From contig DQGZ01000101.1 in the NCBI GenBank assembly GCA_003531345.1, positions 1 to 6,992 on the forward strand: a DNA stretch of 6,992 nucleotides, given 5' to 3'. Under the pieces are notes generated by a model. That model searched no databases. It saw only the letters and a program-made list of their open reading frames with translations, and was not told the origin of the DNA. Numbering within the stretch: position 1 is the stretch's first letter; each line of letters begins with the position of its first letter. Made by a program: the position numbers and the translations under genes. This stretch comes from Alphaproteobacteria bacterium (lineage in GTDB: Bacteria > Pseudomonadota > Alphaproteobacteria > Rickettsiales > UBA8987). This document shows, piece after piece, positions 1-4,593 of the stretch.

Positions 1-107
1 CTTTTATGTGAAGGCTTTGAAAGATCAACATCTTTCAAAATAATAATATTAATAAATATCAGCCCAAGCAGAATTGCTAGCAGAGTTATTTTAGTTTTTT
101 TATTCAT
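1..107 (-). CDS. Membrane-anchored or exported protein, N-terminal fragment
   Basis: An ATG at 105-107 on the minus strand opens a frame with no stop through the left edge, giving 35 codons of a longer gene. The visible residues have a lysine-rich start (MNKKTK), then a strongly hydrophobic stretch at about residues 7-24, then a polar segment (KDVDLSKPSHK). This is the layout of a signal anchor or an uncleaved signal peptide; no lipobox cysteine is visible. The start lies 33 bp after the stop of the small gene at 141-407 on the same strand, so the two may be co-transcribed. No strong Shine-Dalgarno is visible. The family cannot be told from so short a fragment. Confidence 0.6.
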   Translation of the reverse strand, partial: MNKKTKITLLAILLGLIFINIIILKDVDLSKPSHK

Positions 108-140
108 GTTTATTCGACTAGGTTTTAATTTGCGGCTATT

Positions 141-407
141 CTAGTCAAAAATTTTTTCGGTTAAAGCTTTAATTTTTTCATACCTTACATCTGCAAAGGC
201 GCATACCTCCTTTATGTCTTTCTTTGAGTTTTTTAACCAGTATATAGCATCAAGCTTAACTTTCAGCTTCTTCTTTTTCCTTGATGTTATCAGGGCATCT
301 TCTGCTGCCTGTAAAATCACCGCACGCCATAACTTTACCTCCCTTTCCGAACCATCTTTCTTTCTAACCCTTGTGAGAATATTGTGAATTTTTTTAGTTT
401 TTTTCAT
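141..407 (-). CDS. Small basic protein of phage-like type, function unknown
   Basis: 88 residues, ATG start and TAG stop. The N-terminus is very basic (residues 1-22), as is the stretch 43-51. Two blocks stand out: LWRAVILQAAEDAL (26-39) and an AIYWLK...VCAFADV block (54-74). From memory this resembles small proteins of proteobacterial phages and prophage remnants that have a W-A-V-x-L-Q-A-x-x-D helix followed by a W-L-x-S...F-x-x-V-C-x-x-A-G segment; their role is not known to me. No membrane segment is present. The gene is divergent from the helix-turn-helix gene at 502-951, and its putative promoter has the 465-480 palindrome in the spacer, so the neighbour probably controls it. Coding status is well supported by the recognisable pattern; function is open. 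Confidence 0.75.
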   Translation of the reverse strand: MKKTKKIHNILTRVRKKDGSEREVKLWRAVILQAAEDALITSRKKKKLKVKLDAIYWLKNSKKDIKEVCAFADVRYEKIKALTEKIFD

Positions 408-433
408 AACCCGACAGAGATGTTGTTTACTAC

Positions 434-462
434 TTGCATACAGCCTGCAATTATGCTATAAT
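434..462 (+). promoter_or_regulatory. Promoter of the HTH repressor gene
   Basis: TTGCAT at 434-439 and TATAAT at 457-462 are separated by exactly 17 bp. The -10 box is extended by an upstream TG (TGCTATAAT at 454-462). The expected start point, about 469-470, falls inside the palindrome at 465-480, which would allow simple autorepression. The leader to the ATG at 502 would be about 32 nt. Seen by eye only. Confidence 0.65.
444..459. promoter_or_regulatory. Degenerate second operator copy
   Basis: CCTGCAATTATGCTAT keeps the left arm CTGCA and three bases (TGC) of the right arm of the 465-480 palindrome, with the same 4-bp centre. Its centre lies 21 bp from the centre of the perfect site, about two helical turns, so two dimers would sit on the same DNA face. 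It covers the upstream edge of the plus -10 box. Confidence 0.4.
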
Positions 463-487
463 TATCTGCATTAATGCAGATTGTCAA
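459..487 (-). promoter_or_regulatory. Possible divergent promoter of the small phage-like gene
   Basis: On the minus strand a perfect TTGACA (plus coordinates 482-487) is followed after 17 bp by TAATTA (459-464), a poor -10 box. The palindrome 465-480 fills the spacer almost exactly. If used, this promoter would transcribe 141-407 and perhaps 1-107, and a repressor bound at 465-480 would block it together with the opposing promoter. The weak -10 makes this less certain than the plus-strand promoter. Confidence 0.4.
465..480. promoter_or_regulatory. Perfect 16-bp palindromic operator
   Basis: TCTGCATTAATGCAGA is identical to its reverse complement. It overlaps the expected transcription start of the plus promoter and fills the spacer of the minus promoter, directly upstream of a helix-turn-helix gene. 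This is the usual position of an autoregulatory phage-type repressor operator. The symmetry is directly visible; binding by the neighbour is inferred. Confidence 0.7.
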
Positions 488-501
488 CCAAATTGAACAT
501 A

Positions 502-951
502 ATGAGAAAAAAACACATCAATTTTATTGAGCACATACGGGGCTTAACGGGGCTTAGCCTTTCTGCAATTGCCAGACAGGCAGATATAGCCGATACAACT
601 CTTACTAGGTTCATGAACAAAGCAGAGCTAGAGGCTTTAAGCACACAAACGCTGGATAAAGTGGCTAAAACAGGTGGCTATAGAGATTATGAAGATTTTT
701 TGTTAAAAAATAAAAATACTGGAAGCACTCATGGAAAAAAGGAACTAACAATAAATGATGCTCAAAAATTTGAAATTTACGAAATGGCAAGAAAGCTTTT
801 AAAAACCAACAATAAAAACCCAAGCCCTGATGAATGCAGCAATATAGCTAGTGAAGTGATTAAATATATGCAACTTCTGAATACGGATTTTGTGTCCGAA
901 AGTTTTGTGATGTATGTTATTGAGAAGAGGAAAGAACAGCCTTCAGCTTAA
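502..951 (+). CDS. Helix-turn-helix (XRE/Cro-type) repressor-like regulator
   Basis: 149 residues from the ATG at 502. The frame is open upstream to a TTG at 481, but the ATG is preferred because family members begin a few residues before the first helix (here HINFIEHIRGLTGLSLS) and because 481 abuts the operator. Residues 19-39 form the helix-turn-helix: SLSAIARQAD, then TTLTRFMN as recognition helix, then LSTQTLDKVA. This matches the N-terminal DNA-binding domain of alphaproteobacterial phage-type repressors. Residues about 80-149 are a separate charged, probably helical region, not the S24 (LexA-like) peptidase domain often fused to such heads: no G-D-S-M or K-V-x-G motif is seen. The gene has its own promoter overlapping a perfect palindrome, so autoregulation and control of the divergent gene 141-407 are likely. 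The last 35 bp overlap the 3' end of ygfZ on the other strand. Confidence 0.85.
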   Translation: MRKKHINFIEHIRGLTGLSLSAIARQADIADTTLTRFMNKAELEALSTQTLDKVAKTGGYRDYEDFLLKNKNTGSTHGKKELTINDAQKFEIYEMARKLLKTNNKNPSPDECSNIASEVIKYMQLLNTDFVSESFVMYVIEKRKEQPSA

Positions 952-1873
952 CGCCACCACAAGTTAATTGCGAGCCCTCCCCCGCGGCATCAACACTTAA
1001 AAAAGCCAGAGCTTTTCTGCTACTGGCTGAGAGTAATTTTCCAACCACCAATTCATCTTGCATAATTTCTTTTCCGCTATGGCTCTCCAAATTTTCATCT
1101 GCCTCTACTTTATATAAAGTTTTACGCACGCTCGTTTTATGGTACATCCTTGCTGTAACTTCCTGCCCTACATAGCAGCCTTTTTTAAAGTCAACACTGT
1201 TGGTTTCAATCGCCCGATATTGTAGGATGTAAGTGCCTTCATATTCAAAATCATCACCTTCGGGGATAAGATTATCAATTCGGAGTTTTTTGTATTGTTG
1301 GGGAGTTAGGGGAGCAGAGATTGGAGATTGGAGATTTTTTTCTACTAAAACGTGAATGCAAAAATTTTCTACCCTTGGATCAGTGAAGGCTATAAGTGCG
1401 TCATTGCGACCGACAGCGAAGCAATCTATCGAACCTGAAGCTTCACTCATTAAGATGGATTGCTTCGTAGCATCCGCTCCTCGCAATGACATTTCAAAAA
1501 ACTGAGAACTTACGTCCTCAATCACCACATCACTACGCAACTTATACATTTTAAGTCTTTTAAGCAGTTCAGGAAATTTTTCAGTAGGCAGAACTATTAA
1601 ATAAAATGCATCACTCTTTTTAACTATAAAAAAATCAAACAGATATTTCCCCTGCGGAGTTAGAAGGTAAGCGTGGATGGCTTTATCCATCTCGTCATTG
1701 CGAGCGCCAGCGAAGCAATCTATCGGACTTGGATTTTCACTCGTTAGGATGGATTGCTTCCTCGCATCCGCTCCTCGTAATGACGCATCGCTTAACTTGC
1801 CCACATCATTACTAACCATTCCTTGCAGGAATTTATAGGCATCAGCACCTGATATTTTAATTATAAATCTCAT
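917..1873 (-). CDS. ygfZ: YgfZ folate-binding iron-sulfur protein with two in-frame palindromic insertions
   Basis: 318 residues. YgfZ is a cytoplasmic, GcvT-like, tetrahydrofolate-binding protein that helps assemble or repair certain iron-sulfur enzymes. The signature is clear: FLQGMVSNDV (15-24), YLLTPQGKYLFDFF (69-82), LRIDNLIPEG (197-206) and KGCYVGQE (231-238) with the family cysteine at 233. The ATG start fits because family members begin just before the VSGxDAxxFLQG segment; no good Shine-Dalgarno is seen. Residues about 30-60 and 128-158 do not belong to the fold. They share SLRGADA, KQSIL and IDCFA blocks and are the translation of two 93-bp palindromic repeats. Both fall where the family has short loops, so removing them restores the usual continuity (KLSD to KAIHAYLLTPQG; DVSSQFF to IAFTDPR) and a normal length of about 256 residues. 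A third low-complexity patch lies at 180-193. No stop or frameshift is present, so the gene looks functional. It lies 42 bp downstream of speB and is probably co-transcribed with it. Confidence 0.93.
   Translation of the reverse strand: MRFIIKISGADAYKFLQGMVSNDVGKLSDASLRGADARKQSILTSENPSPIDCFAGARNDEMDKAIHAYLLTPQGKYLFDFFIVKKSDAFYLIVLPTEKFPELLKRLKMYKLRSDVVIEDVSSQFFEMSLRGADATKQSILMSEASGSIDCFAVGRNDALIAFTDPRVENFCIHVLVEKNLQSPISAPLTPQQYKKLRIDNLIPEGDDFEYEGTYILQYRAIETNSVDFKKGCYVGQEVTARMYHKTSVRKTLYKVEADENLESHSGKEIMQDELVVGKLLSASSRKALAFLSVDAAGEGSQLTCGGVKLKAVLSSSQ
1297..1340. repeat. Short tandem repeats inside ygfZ
   Basis: Three near-perfect 7-bp units GAGATTG lie at 1317-1336 (the last is one base short), next to GGGGAG-TTA-GGGGAG at about 1300-1314. 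They encode residues about 180-193 of YgfZ (NLQSPISAPLTPQQ), a variable linker before the conserved YKKLRI segment. Three 7-bp units add 21 bp, so the frame is kept. This looks like another small repeat taken into coding sequence. Confidence 0.5.
1399..1491 (-). repeat. Palindromic repeat copy B, read in frame in ygfZ
   Basis: 93 bp with the same arm layout and orientation as copy A. Outer arms start CGTCATTGCG (1399-1408) and end CGCAATGACA (1482-1491), with only the terminal base unpaired. Inner arms are GAAGCAATCTATC (1418-1430) and GATGGATTGCTTC (1454-1466). It is translated as residues 128-158 of YgfZ in the same reading frame as copy A. The copies differ mostly in the hairpin loop (residues NPSP versus ASGS) and near one end (GA versus VG). 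Confidence 0.88.
1693..1785 (-). repeat. Palindromic repeat copy A, read in frame in ygfZ
   Basis: 93 bp, exactly 31 codons. Outer arms CGTCATTGCGAG (1693-1704) and CTCGTAATGACG (1774-1785) pair with one mismatch; inner arms GAAGCAATCTATC (1712-1724) and GATGGATTGCTTC (1748-1760) also pair with one mismatch, giving a long interrupted hairpin. The core (CGTCATTGCGAG...GAAGCAATC) is the palindromic repeat motif found scattered in many bacterial genomes. It is translated as residues 30-60 of YgfZ. It matches copy B at about 78 of 90 bases by hand count. Confidence 0.88.
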
Positions 1874-1918
1874 AGGGAATTAGGATTTAGGAATTAGGGT
1901 GAAGCAAACTAATTCCTA
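1874..1918. repeat. GGAATTAG repeat and hairpin between speB and ygfZ
   Basis: The 42-bp gap holds GGAATTAG twice (about 1877-1884 and 1890-1897). A perfect 10-bp inverted repeat, TAGGAATTAG (1888-1897) with CTAATTCCTA (1909-1918), has an 11-nt loop and runs into the speB stop codon. No T-run follows the stem on the minus strand, so it is not a standard intrinsic terminator. It might modulate readthrough from speB into ygfZ or simply be a scattered intergenic repeat. Confidence 0.5.
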
Positions 1919-2839
1919 TCTTAAACTATCATAAACCTTCCCTATTTTATGTTTCAAGAACACAAGGGAAATAATTTTATAAGCAAGTTTTGCAGCTAAA
2001 AAATCGCAAGCGTGCATACCCTTAATAGGCGCTAATTCGTTAATATCCGCCCCTACTATATTACATTTTTTTGCTGCGGCTGCTATTATTTGAATGGCAT
2101 CATACCAGAAAATTCCACCCGGCTCTGGCGTACCTGTTGCTGGTATCATTGAAGCATCAAAACCATCAATATCAAAGCTTAAATAAACTGGCTTACCTTC
2201 TAAATGCTTAACAATTTCATCAACATTCCACTTCTTTTTATCCCGTGCCCAGTATATTTTTATACGGTGTTTATTGGCCTCATAAAAAGGTAATTCTTCC
2301 TGAGAAATATTGCGAATAGCGCACGAAACCAGCGATACATTTTCAAAATCCAAACAACGGCGAAGTGCGGCCGCATGGCTGTAATGTTCATTATCATAGC
2401 CATCACGCAGGTCAGCATGTGCATCAAAATGCAGTATTGCTAAATCCTTATATTTTTTTGCAAATGGGCGAATTGAACCACAAGTAATTGAATGTTCACC
2501 ACCGAATATGAAAGGAAACTTACCTTGGTCTAGCACTGCCTTGGTTTGTTCTTCCAATAATTTAAGGGCATCAAGCATATTAGCTGGAATTTTTGGCTCT
2601 TTTAGGGTTGCAATTCCAACCTCACGAAATGGTTCACACCATAAATCTTCATCAAAAAATTCAAGGGTTTTGGAGGCATCTATCATCGCCTGCGGGCCTT
2701 TTGCTGTGCCCCCCATATAGCTGACCGACTTTTCCAAACCATAAGGGATAACCACTACCTGAGCATTTTCTGCTGCGCCCATCAGTTCTTCCCCCATTCC
2801 TAAAAATCCGTCCTTCTGGCTTAAATATTCAAGTTTCAT
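1916..2839 (-). CDS. speB: Agmatinase-family ureohydrolase
   Basis: 307 residues, the usual length for the arginase/agmatinase superfamily. These Mn2+ enzymes hydrolyse guanidino compounds; agmatinase makes putrescine and urea from agmatine. All six metal ligands are visible: H116 in GGEHSIT (113-119), D139, H141 and D143 in HFDAHAD (137-143), and D223 and D225 in SFDIDGFD (221-228). The SHAAALRR loop (154-161) corresponds to the active-site SHGT loop, and GTGTPEPGG-like residues (ATGTPEPGG, 234-242) are typical of agmatinases. The start is the ATG at 2837-2839; the upstream ribosome site (AAGAAC) is weak. The gene probably heads a unit with ygfZ 42 bp downstream. The presence of a carboxy(nor)spermidine dehydrogenase at 4591 supports a polyamine role, though guanidinobutyrase or a related amidinohydrolase cannot be excluded from motifs alone. 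Confidence 0.9.
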   Translation of the reverse strand: MKLEYLSQKDGFLGMGEELMGAAENAQVVVIPYGLEKSVSYMGGTAKGPQAMIDASKTLEFFDEDLWCEPFREVGIATLKEPKIPANMLDALKLLEEQTKAVLDQGKFPFIFGGEHSITCGSIRPFAKKYKDLAILHFDAHADLRDGYDNEHYSHAAALRRCLDFENVSLVSCAIRNISQEELPFYEANKHRIKIYWARDKKKWNVDEIVKHLEGKPVYLSFDIDGFDASMIPATGTPEPGGIFWYDAIQIIAAAAKKCNIVGADINELAPIKGMHACDFLAAKLAYKIISLVFLKHKIGKVYDSLR

Positions 2840-2864
2840 TACTGTTCTTTTTTAAATTAGTTTT

Positions 2865-2901
2865 TTGTCAGCTAATAGATGAAAAATTAAAATGATACAA
2901 T
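2865..2901 (+). promoter_or_regulatory. Promoter of the orphan gene at 2971
   Basis: TTGTCA (2865-2870) is followed after 17 bp by TAAAAT (2888-2893). Overlapping it is an extended -10, TGATACAAT (2893-2901). Either would start transcription near 2900-2908 and give a leader of about 60-70 nt before the ATG at 2971. The 131-bp gap to divergent speB must also hold the speB promoter, for which no convincing boxes were seen. Confidence 0.5.
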
Positions 2902-2970
2902 ATTAACCTCGTTAACGCTTTATTAATATTTATGTGTTATTTTGTCCTTCACAACCTAGTATTTTAAAAT

Positions 2971-3762
2971 ATGGCAACCAGAGAAACAATAGAGTTAACT
3001 TATCAAAACGCTGATGGTCAAATACTTCCGACAGTTATGTTGCGTACAAGTACACAGCTACTAAAATTTGGATCAACCTATATGGATGGCAACAGCTCTG
3101 AAATAAAAACAGAAGTCTATGGCGATAATTCAGCACAAACAACATTTCCTGATGGCACCACTATTTCTCGTAAAGCTACGCAACAACAGACATATGACGA
3201 AAATGGAAAAGTTGTAACAAAAAATGGGTTAGCTGAGGTAATGGAGTATAGAAAGGTTATGTTTGATAAATTCTTTCTTATGAAAAGAGGAAACATGGGG
3301 GATATAGAAGCAGCAAATTTATACGAAATAAAAGTGAATGGAAAAGTTATTAATACACTTGATGAACTTAAAAACGAGATATTAAGGCTTGATGATGCAA
3401 TGGATAAAGTAAATTATAATTGGAGGAATTCTTACATAGATAGTAAATTAATTAACACTCAGAAAGATGTATCGTTCACTGGAAAAGTGTCTCAGGATTT
3501 TTTTATGAATTATGAACCTGCCCCTGGAAAATCTTTTTACCAAGACCTGAAAGATGGAACTTATAAAAGAGCTTATGAGGACCATATTCGTATAGAACCA
3601 GAAATGGAGAAAATACTAAGAGGTGGCAATGATGGAAGGGGAGCAATTGAAATTCCTGCTGGAACTATAAAAGGATTAAAGGGCTTAAAATTACAAGAGG
3701 ATGCAACAGGAATGGCAACGTATGAGCCAAATATTAAAAACACCAAAATTACTATAGCCTAG
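2971..3762 (+). CDS. Cysteine-free protein of unknown function
   Basis: 263 residues. The start is the ATG at 2971; a stop codon in the same frame lies immediately upstream (2965-2967), so no longer form exists. No clear Shine-Dalgarno is visible. I do not recognise the family. Residues 1-85 look beta-rich, with turn-forming FPDGTT (59-64) and DENGKVV (76-82) that suggest stacked hairpins. Residues 85-150 look helical and charged (LAEVMEYRKVMFDKFF, LDELKNEILRLDDAMDKV). The C-terminal third is mixed, with GRGAIEIPAGTIKGLKGL at 222-239. There is no signal peptide, membrane segment or cysteine. It stands alone with its own promoter, divergent from speB and convergent with the toxin-antitoxin pair, which fits an accessory gene. 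A secreted effector or structural protein is possible but not shown. Confidence 0.8.
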   Translation: MATRETIELTYQNADGQILPTVMLRTSTQLLKFGSTYMDGNSSEIKTEVYGDNSAQTTFPDGTTISRKATQQQTYDENGKVVTKNGLAEVMEYRKVMFDKFFLMKRGNMGDIEAANLYEIKVNGKVINTLDELKNEILRLDDAMDKVNYNWRNSYIDSKLINTQKDVSFTGKVSQDFFMNYEPAPGKSFYQDLKDGTYKRAYEDHIRIEPEMEKILRGGNDGRGAIEIPAGTIKGLKGLKLQEDATGMATYEPNIKNTKITIA

Positions 3763-3830
3763 ATAGTTTCGTCAATTTATCTGTAGCTAGTATACAAAAC
3801 TAATAACGGACAATGAAAAATTTTAGAGAA

Positions 3831-4100
3831 TTATTCAAAAAGATCTGAATGAGTGCCTATATCGGTAAGTATGATCTTTTTATCAGTTACTTTGTATACC
3901 AGAAGCCAGTCTGGCTCAATATGAAGCTCCCAGTAACCAGTATAATCTCCTGATAATTTATGATTTCTATATTTGACTTCAAGTGTTTGCTCATTAACCA
4001 GTATATCAATCACTTTCTCAAGTTTATTAATATTCTTACCCCTCTTTTTTGATCTTTTAAGAGATTTCAGAAAGCTGTTTGAATAATGAAGTTCAAGCAT
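3831..4100 (-). CDS. yafQ: YafQ-type mRNA interferase toxin (RelE superfamily)
   Basis: 89 residues, close to the 92 of E. coli YafQ. YafQ toxins are ribosome-dependent endoribonucleases that cut translated mRNA. The fold signature is clear: FLKSLKRSKKRGKNINKL (10-27), HKLSGDYTGYWELHIEPDW (47-65), LLVYKVTD (66-73) and GTHSDLF (82-88). Equivalents of the E. coli active-site residues are all present (H47, H60, D64, W65, H84, F88, each three positions earlier than in E. coli), so the toxin looks intact. The ATG at 4098-4100 starts 3 bp after the antitoxin stop, as expected for a coupled pair. It converges with the orphan gene at 2971-3762. Confidence 0.93.
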   Translation of the reverse strand: MLELHYSNSFLKSLKRSKKRGKNINKLEKVIDILVNEQTLEVKYRNHKLSGDYTGYWELHIEPDWLLVYKVTDKKIILTDIGTHSDLFE

Positions 4101-4103
4101 TGA

Positions 4104-4355
4104 CTATACATCGCTTAAAAAACTTTTTACATCTTGGATACGTTTTGTTTTACCAGACTCCACCTCAATAATTGATTTTTTTAGGCGTTTACTGGGTATT
4201 CTTACATCAAAAGGCAGACCTTTTTCATTTTCAACCTTTGCAAAAAATATCCGCACAGCGTCAGTTATTGAGACGCCAAGCTTGTCCAGTATCCGTCTTA
4301 TATTTTCCTTCTGCTTTTCTTCAACCCTGATATTTATAACCGCTGACTTTGCCAT
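4104..4355 (-). CDS. dinJ: RelB/DinJ-family antitoxin
   Basis: 83 residues. DinJ antitoxins bind and inhibit YafQ and repress their own operon. Residues 5-44 form a ribbon-helix-helix DNA-binding domain: a beta strand (AVINIRV), helix A (KENIRRILDKL) and helix B (SITDAVRIFFAKV). The family GLPFDVRIPS block follows at 46-55, and the charged C-terminal tail (56-83) should wrap the toxin. AGGG lies 6 nt upstream of the ATG and can serve as Shine-Dalgarno. Promoter and dyad operator are visible just upstream. Confidence 0.92.
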   Translation of the reverse strand: MAKSAVINIRVEEKQKENIRRILDKLGVSITDAVRIFFAKVENEKGLPFDVRIPSKRLKKSIIEVESGKTKRIQDVKSFLSDV

Positions 4356-4384
4356 TTTAAACCCTGATAAACATTTACCTGATT

Positions 4385-4413
4385 ATTGTATATCATTTGT
4401 CATACAAAATCAA
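4385..4413 (-). promoter_or_regulatory. Promoter of the toxin-antitoxin operon
   Basis: On the minus strand TTGATT (plus coordinates 4408-4413) and TACAAT (4385-4390) are 17 bp apart. Transcription would start about 20-25 bp upstream of the antitoxin ATG. Confidence 0.6.
4386..4407. promoter_or_regulatory. Dyad operator of the toxin-antitoxin operon
   Basis: Perfect 6-bp arms TTGTAT (4386-4391) and ATACAA (4402-4407) flank a 10-bp spacer. The dyad covers the whole promoter spacer and part of the -10 box, as expected for autorepression by a ribbon-helix-helix antitoxin, alone or with its toxin. Binding is inferred. Confidence 0.55.
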
Positions 4414-4437
4414 CTAATAAAATAATTAACAAATTTA

Positions 4438-4465
4438 TTGCATATTGGGAACAAAATTATATACG
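4438..4465 (+). promoter_or_regulatory. Possible promoter of the dehydrogenase gene
   Basis: TTGCAT (4438-4443) and TATACG (4460-4465) are 16 bp apart. If used, the transcript would begin near 4472 and carry the whole repeat 4479-4563 in a leader of about 119 nt. The -10 box is poor, so this is tentative. Confidence 0.3.
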
Positions 4466-4478
4466 AGTTTTAAGTAGA

Positions 4479-4563
4479 AAGTTCTTAGTTATAAGTTCTA
4501 AGTGATAAGTAAAATATCGCTTTCCACTAATAACTTAGACCTAAGAACTTCTAACTTATCACT
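4479..4563. repeat. TAAGT-rich inverted repeat with two alternative hairpins
   Basis: Two perfect 10-bp pairings interlock: AAGTTCTTAG (4479-4488) with CTAAGAACTT (4541-4550), and AGTGATAAGT (4501-4510) with ACTTATCACT (4554-4563). A further arm, CTAAGT (4498-4503) with ACTTAG (4533-4538), extends the first. Because the arms are nested out of order, both full hairpins cannot form at once. The stretch is built from repeated (T)AAGT units, typical of a scattered intergenic repeat. It sits directly before the dehydrogenase start and leaves its Shine-Dalgarno (4578-4583) free. Confidence 0.6.
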
Positions 4564-4577
4564 AACAACTCAAACAA

Positions 4578-4593
4578 GCGGGGTAATCAATTG
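4578..4593 (+). promoter_or_regulatory. Ribosome binding site and TTG start of the dehydrogenase
   Basis: GCGGGG at 4578-4583 lies 7 nt before the TTG at 4591-4593. It is one of the few recognisable Shine-Dalgarno-like sites in the window and supports the non-ATG start, since the frame has no ATG between its upstream stop and the conserved Rossmann motif. Confidence 0.55.

Noticed and set aside
481..501. TTG at 481 as start of the repressor gene
   Set aside because: It directly abuts the palindromic operator, adds seven residues outside the family pattern and has no ribosome site; the ATG at 502 fits better.
1399..1785. CRISPR array or transposon ends
   Set aside because: There are only two repeat units, each an internally palindromic 93-bp element in coding sequence, with no spacers of regular size and no transposase gene.
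1888..1918. Hairpin as an intrinsic terminator of speB
   Set aside because: The 10-bp stem is AT-rich and no T-run follows on the minus strand, so readthrough into ygfZ is more likely.
2508..2720. Open frame of 70 codons on the plus strand
   Set aside because: It lies wholly antisense to speB, whose motifs and ligands are intact, and its translation shows no recognisable domain.
3763..3830. Terminator between the orphan gene and the toxin gene
   Set aside because: Only a weak 5-bp pairing (AGATA with TATCT) is visible, not enough to call.
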